Origin: Medicago truncatula
Lineage: Eukaryota; Streptophyta; Magnoliopsida; Fabales; Fabaceae
Reading direction: 5' to 3'
Length of the DNA: 64,000 nucleotides
NCBI RefSeq assembly: GCF_003473485.1
Contig: NC_053046.1
Location: 11,170,001-11,234,000 of the forward strand
The position numbers and the translations under genes are program-made. The stretch's first letter is position 1. The number at the start of each line of letters is the position of its first letter. This document shows positions 35,976-48,422 of the stretch, piece by piece. The notes below the pieces were generated by a model that was not told the DNA's origin, ran no database searches, and saw only the letters and a list, made by a program, of their open reading frames with translations.

Positions 35976-38900
35976 TCACTGAAGGTATTGTTCTCGAAGT
36001 CTATCTCTGTTCTCATCCCACCATTTCCTTGCCTCTGCATCTCCAAACCTCTGTCGGCTGCAAATACAGTTCAAAAAATCATCAGTACAGACCCTACCAA
36101 TCTTCTAAATAGAAATTTTCGTATACTATCTTTTATTATATAGAAATAGCTTAAACATAAGCATGTTACCTGAATTTGATACGTCTAAGCTCGTTGTTCC
36201 CATCAGGATACTGCCTGACTGTGACAAATATTCCAGGCTCAACTTGCTCAATCCATTCTGAGTCAGGGTCACTAGAATTGCTGAAGGAAATTTCATTCAT
36301 AGAAGAAGACCTTAATGCTGCATGCATGTTTTGGTTGCTACTGCTTCCCTCACCCATAGTGAATCCTGAAGGATTAAAGTACTGATTCCCCACCATTGGA
36401 TCATTGTTTTCCCAAGCAGCCACATTGCTTCCACTTCCAGTTTCATGCATTGAGTAAGAAGCTTCTCTTTGCTTTTCAAAGGAAACAATGTAATAATTAG
36501 ATATTAAGAGTCTTGAAATCATATATGAATGTTAAAAATTAAAGTTTACCTCATCCTCAGATGGTAGAGCAGTGCTAAGAGCTTGGCTATTGAAACTCCG
36601 GACATTATAAAGCTCCCTGAGTCTGTCAAAATTCTCACCCCACCATACTCTAGCTTGCCACTTATCAAAGATTTCGCGACTTCACATTTAAATGTTAAGC
36701 AATAAGTATTGTTACAACTAAATTATGAGACGTAAACTAAACCTACGTAGCACTGACACTTCAAATTGAAGACGTGTTTGGTATCTGATACCAATACGAC
36801 ACTGACACATATAGTTACAGCAATTTATCAAATCATTACGAGTGTCAACGTGTCAGTGTTGTGTCCAGTGTTTGTGTATGTGTCAATATATTAAATAGAA
36901 CTAAACAAGTAAAAATAATCAAAGCTTGTAATAGTTTTTAAACATACTTGAAGCGAATTCGCTTGAGATCATTTCCACCATCAGGAAGAGACAAAAAGGT
37001 AACATCAACTCCCGGCTCCACCTCAGCCACCCACTCTCTGTTTTCCTCCACCACAGCCTCAGGTTCCGCTACAACCGGCTCTTGCACCGTAGGAGTTTGG
37101 TTACCACTAGTCCCCCCTATAAACCTCTGATCAGATCTTCCACCAGTGAAATTGACAGGCAAGTCCCAAGGAGGAGTTGAACCTAAGCTCACACCTCCCA
37201 TATAAGGGCATTGAACCTCAGAATTGACTTCAGAGTTAGCAGCAGATGATCTCAGTCCTCTTTTGTAGGAACTGGTGGATCCTTTTGTGCAAACACCTTT
37301 AAACTTCAGTACAATATCCTTTATCTGCATGTGCACAAAAATATAAGACATTCATATTAGCATTTATGCATTAGAAGTTTGAATAATGTAACCATTGTAT
37401 GAAGAATCCAAATAGAAAATAAATTTATGACAAGTAACGTGCAAGCAAATAAGATACCCTATTTAATAGAAAGTTCATTTTAGGTACCTCATATATAACC
37501 TATACTATCATCTATGTGCCTTCAATGGAAAGCATTTCCTATTTGTAGAAAATTTCAACAATATCTATCCAAATATGATTGTCAACATATTCACATATAA
37601 ATCAGAAATATATGGTTCAAAGTAGTTGATATAGGTATCAAAAAGCGTCTCAAAGAAGGTATACTCTCTAATAAGATAATCCAACCAAGATTTGCTTACA
37701 GTTTTAAAAAGTTATGTGCCTAGCTCAAATTTGCATGCAATAGTTGCTGACAAGGAATAGCATGAAAATGAGGTGTAAGTGTAACTAATAAGCATTTATA
37801 ATGTGAACAAAAATAGACTGCCACTAATTTTTGGGTGAACTCCATGTGTACTTTCCTACTAAGGCAATCCTATTTGATAAGATAGGCAGGACAATTTTTC
37901 AAGAGATTTATTTCGCAAAAAGAGATTGAAATAGAGACTTGCTACTGAAGAGTGTGAAATTGGATCTTCTACGGTTAAAGATGGTGCTGCAATTGAAAGA
38001 GACGTTAAATTTATAAAAATAAACTTTATTTTTGTAAATTTAACGACTCCCCCCTACAACTGCAACACCATACTTAAGCATCCGTAGAGGATTTTTATTT
38101 ACTCTAAAATAGTTTACTAATAAATATCATTCAATATAATTTGCATAGGAATATATAATAGAAAACTTTTGAAAAAACAGTGTGACGACAAGAATTCAAG
38201 GATGGACCACACCATGATACGAATATGGCACATTCCATTCTTTGCTAAGACATCTTTTCTCAACATTTAACTAAACTGATGAATGTGGAACATGTTGTCC
38301 CAGGTTCTCATCATAAATCACACAGTTCATTAAGACATAGATATTAAATTAAAATGGTAAGGCAATGACAATACAACAATCTAGATAGTTAGAGTAAATG
38401 TTGATTAAAATTTGGTATATTAGATTGTAAAATTTATTGACAAGAACATAAAAGAGTATTTACATTACATATTATCACTATTATAAATTCTGATTTCAAA
38501 CCACTTTGATTCTCTTCTCATGTGAAATTATAATTGGCCAAAGAGAGTACTTTGAAAACTACTAGATAAGTTGGTTCCACAAATCCTAACTCAAGAAAGA
38601 ATAAGAACCAACTTTGATTGTTTGATGATGATGGTGGTCACATCATATCATTTTAGCAGCATCACCACATGCATATAAAATAAACTAATTAATGGACCAA
38701 AGTCCAAACCAAGGAAAAAATGTGGACCAACCGTCAACAACATAAAGTGTACAAAACACTACAACACATTTACGTCATCCTAAACCAAATCAATCCCTGC
38801 CTAGAGAACTAGTGTACTCGTGTGTGTGACACCCATTTTATATTCATATATAAACATATGTACTTGAATATAAACAAAAAATAGTACACTATGTATTTGG

Positions 38901-40161
38901 TCTATTACATGTACCTTTTTAATTATATTTAGATCGATATATAAAAATAATCTAAGGTAAATTTTATAAAATTATTTTTTAAGAAAACTGATATCCATTT
39001 TCACATTCATATAAAATATGGAATACTTAATTATAAACAAAAAAAAGATATACTTTGCATTTTCTTCGGAAAAAAGGATATACTATGCATTTGGTCAATT
39101 ACATTTACCTTTTCATTTATATTTATTTTTGGTTACAAGATAATATATATTCTTAAATCAAGGTATAGCACATAGTTTTCCTAAAATTGTTTTTTTCTTT
39201 TTAGAAATCTAATATCCATTTTCATATTCATATAAAATATCACATACTTTTTTTCTTCTTCTAGTCTTATAAGATCAAAACTCAAAATATCGCATACTTA
39301 AATATAAACAAAAATAAAGATACACGCGGTTTGATTAGATGAATTCTCTAGAAGTATATGATTTAATCCAACTAAATGTGATTTAGTTTATATCGATTTT
39401 TGGTTGACCTAAATTATAATCATAAGAAAAACTTTTAATACCTTATATTATATATAAAATCATGGTAAATTAAATTAAGTTTAATTAAAAGGTATTATTA
39501 AAATAAAAAAATAATTAACCAACAAATAATGGATTAATTCAATATCTCATTCTGATAAAAAAATTAAGGAATAAAAAATCCATATAAGCAGATTTGATTG
39601 GTTTTGAAGAAGAAATCTTTCATTTGACTCAAACTTCACCGACATTCATAAAAAAACATTCAACGAAGAAAAAATCTTACATTTGACCCAAACTTCACCG
39701 ACATTCACAAAAAAAATTCAATAAATCCAATAATATTTGATTTTTCGTGGTTTTCAATTTCTTTTGATCAACTTCCGATCTTAATTTAGATTGATTTAAA
39801 TTTAAACAATTGAACACAATTGAATTATAATTCAATTATCAAATTAACCAATTTGATATCCGATTCGATTTTTAAAACATTTTAAAAGCAAAGCAGAATA
39901 CATATAGGTAAAGCACAAAAGATTCTAAGGATGGTCCCTACAATTGGATTACCCTCAAAAGGGCTTGATTTAGTTTTGTTTTCATCATCAAGATGGAAAA
40001 AGAAGCTGCAAAAGCAAAATTCATAGGTCTAAGAGAGAGTAAGAGTATACCTGCGCAGACAGATTTTTGGGGGCTTCTCTGGTAGTTGGTGTGCCTCTCT
40101 GCTGAACTTGCTCATCCCCATCTTCTGATGTTTGCTTGGCACATGTTATGCATTGCAACAT
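35976..40161 (-). CDS. BREVIS RADIX (BRX) family protein
   Basis: Minus-strand exons in order: 40161-40051, 37324-36948, 36679-36550, 36471-36170 and 36057-35976. They total 1002 nt, 333 aa, all in phase. BRX proteins act at the plasma membrane and nucleus in root and protophloem growth, auxin transport and brassinosteroid output. The N-terminus (MLQCITCAK.., then IKDIVLKFKG) matches the family's conserved N-terminal segments. Two BRX repeats follow. The first is about 133-190 (REWVAEVEPGVDVTFLSLPD, KRIRF, WQARVWWGENFDRLRELYNV). The second is about 277-333 (SEWIEQVEPGIFVTVRQYPD, RRIKF, RKWWDENRDRLREQYL). Arabidopsis BRX has 344 aa and the same layout. Intron 1 is 2.7 kb. The acceptor of exon 4 (AAAAG|CAA) is weak but is the only choice that keeps the frame. 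Confidence 0.93.
36750..36890. mobile_element. MITE-like repeat (GTGTC family) in BRX intron 2
   Basis: Left part AGCACTGACACTTCAAATTG with GACGTGTTTGGTATCTGATA, right part GTGTCAACGTGTCAGTGTTG with GTGTTTGTGTATGTGTCAA: imperfect inverted GTGTC/GACAC arrays. It is related to the sequence in PMT intron 3. Confidence 0.5.
37325..40050 (-). other. BRX intron 1 (2.7 kb)
   Basis: The intron is AT-rich. I see no gene inside. It contains a micro-insertion at 39047-39092 and several near-repeats of the phrase ATATCCATTTTCA(C/T)ATTCATATAAAATAT at about 38990 and 39210. First introns of this length often carry regulatory sequence, but nothing specific shows. Confidence 0.5.
39047..39092. repeat. Micro-insertion with 16-bp direct repeats (1 mismatch)
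   Basis: GATATACTTTGCATTT (39047-39062) and GATATACTATGCATTT (39077-39092) flank 14 bp, TCTTCGGAAAAAAG. Lies in BRX intron 1. Confidence 0.6.
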
Positions 40162-41535
40162 TTTTGCTCCTTCACTCTACACAATCAACAACAATAACAT
40201 TAACTTTGTCAAGATAAAAAACATCAATAACATTAATAAAAGCATGCAATAATAGCATTTATTATCTATGCTTCAAATTCAATGAATCAAACAAAAACTT
40301 TGGGAAAATGTAGCATACCATTGTACTACCATTTGGTTTTTAATTGAAACAAACAAATTAAAATTTTGTAGCAGGTAATCATTTTCTTGAATAATAAAGC
40401 AGCCAACGTTTAAATATTATTTTAATTTTAAGAGAAAATTAATTTTTCATTTTTACTATTTTAAAATGAAAAACTATTCAAAGTAATAAACTCGTAAGTT
40501 GAACTCAATTGATAAGACATTGTATCAGAACTCGAACTCCAAATTCTCCTTTTGCATCAACAAGAATAACAAAAAAAAGAAGAACAAAACAAAATCTAAA
40601 GCAAAAACATAAAAAAAGTGAAAAATTAAAAGCCTTCATTCATTCTCGTTAGAATAAGATTGAATCAATGATGAAGAATGCTATGCTATGCTGTAGCTAT
40701 GGCTATGGTTACGACTATCATGTCATCTTATATGTATGCAATGTAATGATGATCATATTTATGCTTGTAAGGTTTGCTTTATCGTACAAAAATTGAAATT
40801 AAAAAAATAAAAAGAATAGAAATGAAAGGAAGTGTGTTGGAGGCCAAATTTTCTGATTCTGACACATACTCTTTTGATTCTCTCTTTTTATCTTTTGTGT
40901 TAATCACAATCAGTAAATCACTATCACAATCAATCTCCCAAAACCAAAACCTGTATCTTAATTACTCCTATTAAATAAATTGTCTCATATTGGTATATAG
41001 TTTAAAATATTCAATAAAAAATTGTCAAAATAAAATACAATAAAAAATTTTAACTAAAAGAAGAAAACATTAAATAGGAGAAATGAAAAAGATTTTAAAA
41101 TTAACATCAAATTTGAGTAAATTACAATGTATCACCCTAATTATAACCAAAACTATGCATTGAAATTTCAATAACATCATAATATTTTTGAAAAATTTCA
41201 CCAAACTCATCGTCAATCCAAATAAAGTGATGTTATTTGAGCATCTAAATAGAATGATTATAACTATTGATTTGATTCGAAGAGAGTGAAAAAAAAAAAC
41301 ATGAATAAAAGGTTGTCAGACAACAAAATCATTGTTAAAATCATTAAAAAAATCATTGTAACAAGAAGAAAAGAAGTGTTATTGTAAAAATTGATTGAGT
41401 TTGGTATAGTGAAACAAGAGTATTGAAAAATAACTTTACCAAACTGAAAGAATCTTGTTCTTGGTTCTTCAAGTCTGTCTCCTCTTAACGTCTCTTCCGT
41501 ATCTCAACTTCATTTTGAGAAGTGGTTTATATAGA
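40162..41535 (-). promoter_or_regulatory. Candidate BRX leader and promoter
   Basis: On the minus strand an acceptor-like GATTGTGTAG ends just before 40176, 15 bp upstream of the ATG, so the leader may be spliced. A TATA box (TATATAAACC, plus-strand 41524-41533) with a pyrimidine/purine-rich leader downstream of it would fit a distal first exon near 41500. Both points rest on signals alone. The sequence between holds a weak tRNA-like repeat at 40488-40555 (CTCGTAAGTTGAACTCAATTG, then GAACTCGAACTCC) that could be another SINE. Confidence 0.4.
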
Positions 41536-44099
41536 GAGTTTGAAACCACAATAGAAGTGCCAACGATGTGTTTGGTTGTATCAGCAATTATTGTCGTTAT
41601 TTGCATGCTCGCATGAAAATGCTCCAACTAGCATCATTCTTGATTGCTAGTAAAAGTTTACAAATAACAACAACAAAAAAGTTCTTAATACCGGCTTAAC
41701 TTATGGAATCATTTTCCAAACTCTTAAGAAACTTAAGGGTGAGTCACATGGAAATGCTACTAGTGCACGAGAACAAGGAGAAGAAAGAAAAGAACCAATG
41801 AATGAAAGTTGGCGAGATGATATTTGAAACGACAAATGTATGGGTAAAGAGAGAAACTGGATTGAGGATGTTGTATTTATATGGAAAAAGGAGGAGGTTG
41901 GGGCGTAAAGTGTGAGGGAAAATGTTTGTGGGGCCTATTTTGAGGTATATGTGGTGAGAATGGATGAGTTTTGATGTGATTTGGATCATCACAATTACAA
42001 CTCATTTATTTTATGTTTGTTTTTGGCTTAATATGAATCATCTTTGAGTCTTTTCGTGACGCAACATTGATATCAAAGTTTTGATTCAATTTGATTGAGG
42101 AGTGAGCAAGATTTTTGGTGTTGAATCACGGACACGAAAAGTCTCATATTAAAGGGAGAGATGGTGTGAGGTCAAGTTTGAGTTAAAATTCTACATTAGA
42201 TAGAATCCGTAAATTCAATGTCTTAAAGTTTTGAGTGAAGATGTTTTGTTCAATCTCAATTGCGCGGTTGCTATTAGTCAAATATAAAGTTTCAGCCCAA
42301 TGAGGCTCTCGATGACCTAAAAGAAAGTTATTTGAGTGATTTCACCGTTAAAATGTGCGTTGAACTAAACTCATTTGAGTTGATTGAATAACGTTGGCTT
42401 GAGAGCTTGTAATGTGCTCCTCTCAAGATCTCATGTTTGATTTATTCCGATATTAATTTCGATGGACTAGTACATACGAAACTTCACTCTGGCTTTAAAA
42501 TGGCCAGTTCAAAATCCCTTGTCGCCTTTATATATAGTATATAGATTAATAATATTAGGCTATTAAAGGAGCTTTGGCACCATTACATTGACATAAGAGC
42601 AATTACATAAGTGATTTAAACACAAACTCTTTTTCTATAAAAAAAAATAATAATAAATTGGGGAAGTGGGTAAATTTTATTAATCAAAGTGATGGTCATT
42701 GTATGTACCTTAAGATTGCAAGATAAAACTTTTACTAATATGATAACACTAAACATCCACTTTCCCAAACCTTTTACCGTAAGGGAATCACACGTTCATG
42801 TGTTAATACTTAGGAATGTGTTCATCTCTTGATTCCAGGTTTGAATCCTTCAGATGATAACAATTTTCGTGTTGGGGTAGTCCATATAAAACTCTGCTCT
42901 TATTTAAATTGGACACATACAAATAGAAAATGTGATTAATCTCATAGGTTATTCAGTCCTTGAGATAAATCTTGAGTTTTCAAACAAAAAAGAAAAGGTA
43001 ATCGCACATCTTACACAATAAGTGATCTCAATCATTAAATTGAGGTCGGACGACTAAGACTTCACAACAATAAAATCAAAATAAAACCATCTTGTATGTT
43101 AATCGAACAATCAACATTAAAAACTGTGTCCCACATTTATAGCATTGAACTTGTTTCTCACTTTCTCATCTAATATGGAACTTTCAAGCTCATATTTAAT
43201 ACATCAACAAGAATTCCTCAAGCCCTTATTGATAGACAAGGAGAAATGAGACAAAAAAAAAATCTTTATTTGGATTACCATGTTAAACGTACGAAGTTTT
43301 CATCGTCGATTAATGATGACTAATCTTCATTTGAGAACCGACGAGGCATATATAAGGTAGATTTTATCTTATCAATCAAGTTTTTTCATACAAAAGAGCT
43401 GATGTTTGAATCCCCTTAAATGTCAAATTTTATTATTACTTGAATCAATTCATTGTTGGTAAATAATATAAAAAGGTGAATTCTAACCACTAGATTTTTT
43501 GACAAAAATAAAAATAAAAAATAAGACCAAAAAAGTGCAAGAAAATTAAGAAAGAACAGAGGAAAGGAATATATATGGTAAAAGATACTATAGCTAGGAG
43601 GAGATAGATGAGAGGTACATTACTGAACTGAAGTGTTTGGTCCAATCAAGTTACACGAGTGAGTGAACTCAGTGAAGTACAAATGGTGGTTGAGTTGAGA
43701 GAATAAAAATCAAAATTGGAATTGAAACAAGATTTCCAACAATGTTGTCAAAGGAACAGCTATTTGTAGTATAGACTAGAAAGGCACCCTCGGTTTTTTT
43801 GGTGTTTCTGTATCTATCACCTGCGTGATCTATCACCTGCATCTGCATGCACTATTGTGTTCTGTTTTTACTATTGCTTTGTTTGAATGCCCTGGACCTG
43901 TCCTGTCCCAAACAAACCCCGCAGGTGAAATTCTCTATAGTTTTCTTGTTCCGCATGTCACTCCTAGTGTTACTTTTTCTACTGTCTATTTTGAACATGT
44001 ATAAACCCGTGACACTACCTATGTTTATCTTTATATCTTCCCAATCTTCATTTTTTTTTGAAGGGGTTCTATCTTAACTTTTGTCTTCTACAAGTTGAA
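41536..44099. other. Intergenic, no gene seen
   Basis: No supported gene. The minus-strand open frame at 41744-41992 matches nothing. A repeat copy lies at 42125-42320. CTATCACCTGC is duplicated at about 43815-43842. Confidence 0.5.
42125..42320 (+). repeat. Dispersed repeat, copy a (TCTCATATTAAA..AAGATGTTTTGTTCAA)
   Basis: It shares an order of words with 45990-46140 and 46230-46440: a CATATTA(G)-like start, GTAAACTCA/GTAAATTCA, TGTCTTAAAGTTTTGAGT, AAGATGT..TGTTCAA and a run to CTCAATG(A/T)G. Diverged. Class unknown; it may be an LTR piece or a MITE. Confidence 0.45.
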
Positions 44100-44760
44100 A
44101 ACATTTTAAAATATACACATAAACTAAAGAACACGTAGACTGTTGTATTGTCTTCAAATTTGTAAATGGAAGAAGGTTCCAAATCGTGACACGATTTCCT
44201 TGTCCGAGAGCATGTTTTGCAGGGTGTCCAATCGTGACACGATTTTCGATTTGTTTGGCACGTATACAAGATAAGGTTGGTCATACCGTGGGTTGTACGT
44301 ATCAACCGTGTCACAATTTGGTCAATCGTGACACATTTTTTACAGCTGATGAAGACTGTTATATAAGTGTTCTTTGCAGTTTTTGAAGTAGAGCTTGAAG
44401 AGAGAGAAACTTGGTTTACAAAGGAGGTAACTTTATGGTTGAGTGTCTTTGTAGTGAGGTTCTCTTGGGTTGGGAAACATTGTAAACACCTTGGGTAGTG
44501 AAATTTCACCATTGGAAGGATCAAAAAGCTTCCTTTTGTGTTTTCTCTTAGGATTCATTGTGAGTGTGGGTGACATGAAAATGGGTAGAAATTAGGTCTT
44601 GTTCATTTGAGAGCTTTTAGGCTAATTTCTTGTAACTCATTTGTATCACTTTCATCTTAGTGGATTGGAGGGTTGCTCTCTCCCCCTAGAGTAGGTCATA
44701 TTAGACCGAACTAGGTTACCATCTTGGTGTGTTTGTTCATTTCTTTCATTGCTTATCTTT
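44100..44760 (+). mobile_element. Probable Ty1/copia 5' LTR remnant
   Basis: Four near-palindromes of AATCGTGACACGATT (44182, 44230, 44304 inverted form, 44324) are followed by a TATA-like TATATAAGTG (about 44359). Leader-type sequence comes next, with TTGTAAACACCTTGG and TTGTATCACTTTCA. It finishes in CTAGAGTAGGTCATATTAGA.CCGAACTAGGTTA, a phrase typical of the LTR 3' end in legume copia elements. No primer-binding site or exact border found. Confidence 0.5.
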
Positions 44761-44984
44761 ATTGCTTTGATTATGCTTGTGGTATTGCTCTACACTTAGA
44801 TTTAAGTCTGTTTTTTTGTTGTTGTTGCTTGGAGACACTTTATCTATTGATTACCACTTACTTTGCTCCACACATCTTTGTTATTCATTGGTGTGATTTT
44901 GTTCAAATTCACAACATAGACAATAAAATTTTGATGTCAATAACTTGTGAAAATTGTGAGAACCCTAATTTTTATTTTGTGGAT

Positions 44985-45530
44985 TTTTGGAAGCGAGTAC
45001 AGAAAATGAAAATGCAAGTATAGAAAAATTTAAATCAAGACTTGTTGCACAAGGGTTCAATCATACAGAAGGATTGAACTACTTTGAGAGATTCCCACTT
45101 AATGCAAAGTTATCCATAGTAAGAACTGTTCTTTTGGCCCTAGCTTCTCTACATGGTTGCCATTTACATGAGGCACGATATACATGAAGAAGCCTCAATG
45201 GGTCTACTCCTAAACTAAGTCAGGTATGCAAACTTCTTAAGTCATTATATGGTCTTTAAGCAAGCAAGTCGCCATTGGTTTAAAGAATTGACTAATTTCG
45301 TATATTTGCTCATGGATTTGTGCAATCACATTCTGATCGCACCCTAGGATACAATATTGGTAGGAACTTCTTCACTCACAAAGTTTGATGAATTGAAAGC
45401 AGCTTTGGATAAAACTTTCCATATTAAGAATATAGGTAAACTAACTTTTTTTTCTTGGGCTTGAAGTGGCAAGACCTTCCAAAGGCATATCTTTGAAGAT
45501 TGATGTAATGGAATACTGAAAGAATAAATT
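44985..45530 (+). mobile_element. Ty1/copia reverse transcriptase remnant
   Basis: Plus-strand frames give KFKSRLVAQGFNHTEGLNYF, ERFPLNAKLSIVRTVLLALA, then (shifted) a YGL-KQAS block and a SHGFVQSHSDHT-like block. VGTSSLTKFDELKAALDKTF, HIKNIGKLTFFLGLEVARPS and KGISL follow. The order matches the copia RT domain. The YVDD catalytic box is lost in a gap near 45340, and stops break the frame. It is not functional. Confidence 0.8.
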
Positions 45531-45876
45531 TCATTCTGCTCTCTTATTGTTCCATCCTTAGTTACATCTCTTTTACCATTTTCCATTTTGTTGTTCAATG
45601 TTCACCTACCTCCGGCATGTGCTAGGGATAAATTTAATGTTCCTTGCAATGCAAGAACTGCACACATGAGACACGTAAATCTTTAAGGGCAATCCACAAG
45701 ACACCTCAATTTTCACTTCATGGTTTTCCGCGTTTTGCAATACCACTCACTATCGTATGCATGGTCTCATTGTTGCAAGTTAAGTGTGGGTTATAAGCTT
45801 TATTTTACATTGTATGAAAAGTAATCGTTCAACAATAACACTCTTTTAAATACTCACTCTTTCGATTGACAAAATT

Positions 45877-45919
45877 AATATGGACAATGCAGAGTTTTCA
45901 AAAAAATATGGACAATGCA
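45877..45919. repeat. Micro-insertion with 15-bp direct repeats
   Basis: AATATGGACAATGCA at 45877-45891 and 45905-45919, perfect, around GAGTTTTCAAAAA (13 bp). Confidence 0.65.
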
Positions 45920-45989
45920 TTTTAGAAAAGAGTCTCACATAAAGTGGTTGGACTCATAAATTTCAATTAATAAAAGAGTAAATGTTATA

Positions 45990-46440
45990 AGAAATAGTAT
46001 TGAAAAGAGGGTAAATTTAGCACTTCTATAAACCTAATGTCTGAAGGTTTAGAATTAAAATGCGGCTTTCAACTCATTTGTGCGCTTGTTATTAACTCAA
46101 TGTGGATGATCTTCCAAGCTCCTTTCACTGTCCCAAAAAGTGGTATGAAAGTCGATAGTTACTAATGAAACTCACTTCTTGTACAAGTGTATATGGACAA
46201 AAAAGCCTGCGCTTGAGGGGGAGCTATGAAGGGATGAACTCACACTTGAGGAGAAAATTGTTGTGTAACAAGTGTGAGTAAGAAATTCCATATTAGGTGA
46301 AAAAGTAAATGTTGAGTAATATATAAGTGAGGTAATCTGTAAACTCATTATTTCAAAGTTTTTAGTTAAGATGTGGTGTTCAACTGTAGTTGTTGATTCA
46401 ATGAGAATGATCTTTAGAATTCCCCTCATGTCCCAAATAC
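45990..46440 (+). repeat. Dispersed repeat, copies b and c
   Basis: Two diverged copies (about 45990-46140 and 46230-46440) related to 42125-42320. Both carry AAGATG(T/C)GG..TTCAACT.. and a run ending CAATG(T/A)G(G/A)ATGATCTT. They lie inside the copia remnant zone. Confidence 0.45.
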
Positions 46441-46979
46441 TCATATGCTCCCTTTCGTTCTTGTTCATCAAGTAAACTTAGGTGCTCATGCATGCAAGTG
46501 ATTGTGATGATATTGTGCTGCTTTACCTTTAACCACACTAGTAATTATTTTTGTCCTTTGCTTTATTCATGGAGTTGGAGCTAACTATCTCTTTAAGCAA
46601 AGAATGCTTGGAATACAGGGACATTCTACCCACCTAATATAAAATACTACAATATCTTTTAGTAACACTTCTCACCAAGCCACAGAACAATCTTTCCTTT
46701 TTCTTTCCGAGTCTCAAAAATGTTTATTCCATATGTCAAACTCTTTGGAGTTGTACTTTAGCTAAAGAGGTTTTAATCACCTGATCATGTTAATGAAGAA
46801 AGCATGGTCAAGGGACAAGTTAAAGCTATTCACTCTCCTCATCTTGGTTTGGTTTTCAAGAGAGTTTAAAAACATATCCCACACTATAGTTAGACTTAGA
46901 TCATTGTTACTTTGATCACATTTGTTTGTCTTTGTCTATGTTAATCCATAGAAACCACGAATGTCAATTGAGTGCATTT

Positions 46980-47240
46980 TGTTGTAGGATCTTGAATTTG
47001 AAAATATTTTAAACACCTTGGAGAGTGAAATCATTGAGTCTTTTGTTCAAGTAAAGAGATTGAGAAAATGATAGAGATTAGAGATTATTGTTGAAGGCTA
47101 ATTTCATGCAACTATTGTATCTCTTTGTAAGAACTTGATTGAAGAACTCCTCTCCTCCCTTTGACGTAAGTTAATTTGGACCGAACACGTAAACAAATGT
47201 CGTGATGTTCGTTCTTCTTGCCATGATTCTCAGAATCCAC
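46980..47240 (+). mobile_element. Possible second copia LTR end
   Basis: The sequence TTTAAACACCTTGGAGAGTGA, then GCTAATTTCATGCAACTATTGTATC, then CCTCTTTGACGT..GGACCGAACACGTAA follows the same word order as 44480-44715. If it is the 3' LTR it would bound a 3-kb wrecked copia element. Similarity is too low to be sure. Confidence 0.35.
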
Positions 47241-48420
47241 CGCAGTACCAAACATGCATTTACTTCTTTATTTATAATGCCTATTAATCGCACGATTTAG
47301 CTTATATTGATTCTTCATGATAAGAATGTCATTGAAGGTTAGTGCTTAGAAAAGAGAAAAGATCTCTGAAAAAGAGAAAAGTACCAACTATTCTTCTGAA
47401 CAAAGGTGCAAACTTCAATAAATCAGTTTCGTTTTTATATTGGTACCAACTATCCTATGCTAAAGCAATTTGATTGATTTGCAAAGGGAGCATGCTATTT
47501 CTGAATGTTTACTTCTTATGTACCATACTTTACAATGAAGGAAAAGGACACAGTAACTCACCTGCATATACAACATAAAGACATGATGAGTCAATGTATA
47601 TGTTCAGTATAGAATTGCACGTGTTTTCCTTTTCCAGTCTACACCATATTGATTGGTCATCAATCCTTTGAACAGTTTTTTTTTGTTGTGAGGATTGAAC
47701 TCGGACTTTGTATTTATTATATATTGTCACTACCAACTAAGTTAAACTTATGATGAAAATTCCTTAAATAGTTTTGATCAACGGGGATCCATCGATATGT
47801 TGAATTAAATGCATTTTAGTTTCAAATTTAAATTGACCAAAATTAATTATAAAGAGGTCGAATTGGTTCGGATGTTTGGTTGCTCCCGTGTATAAGGAAT
47901 GAATTTGGCTTCTTGGAAATTAGAAATTTGAGTTGTTGATTCTAGAATAAATTTTAGCACTTTATTGTTTAATCATTTTATTTAAACATGAATCATTTTA
48001 CATTCAATTTATTTTTAATCTTAATCAATTTTACATAATCAATTCATCCAAAATAATTTTTTATCAACTCAAAACCAAACACACAAACTTCTCGTGATAC
48101 ACTATAACCAACTTTTTATTTTTGAAATTAATGTAGTAGAACAACTTATTTGGTTGTATCATTGTTAAGAAATTAAAACATACCTTTTAAAAATTACTTA
48201 ATCTCTAAAAAAATAAATACTTAAGTTTTTTAAGGAAAATTGTTTATAACATTGCATTAATAATAAGACGGTTAATACTATATATGAGAAATATATCAAA
48301 ATAAATGTTGAGACTAACTGATAACACGATCTTTCCTACAAAGATATGAGCAACTTTATTTGTTTGTTGTCTATAAAAGCTCGACTAAAAAAAACTTAGG
48401 TTGATTTCCTCAATTTTTTT
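47241..48420. other. Intergenic; holds a decayed SINE
   Basis: No gene. A SINE-like piece is at 47676-47753 (listed). The rest is AT-rich. Confidence 0.5.
47676..47753 (-). mobile_element. Decayed tRNA-derived SINE (copy 4)
   Basis: The minus strand reads TCATAAGTTTAACTTAGTTGG (A-box-like), then GTCCGAGTTCAATCCTCAC (B box), then CAACAAAAAAAAA. The order is that of the other SINE copies. No clear flanking duplication. Confidence 0.6.
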
Positions 48421-48422
48421 AG

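Noticed and set aside
41744..41992. 82-codon minus-strand frame rich in Phe, Ser and Ile
   Set aside because: No similarity to a known protein, low complexity, and no supporting splice or promoter structure.
44069..44524. 151-codon minus-strand frame
   Set aside because: It lies across the AATCGTGACACGATT array of the LTR remnant; its Thr/Cys/Arg pattern follows from the repeats and matches no family.
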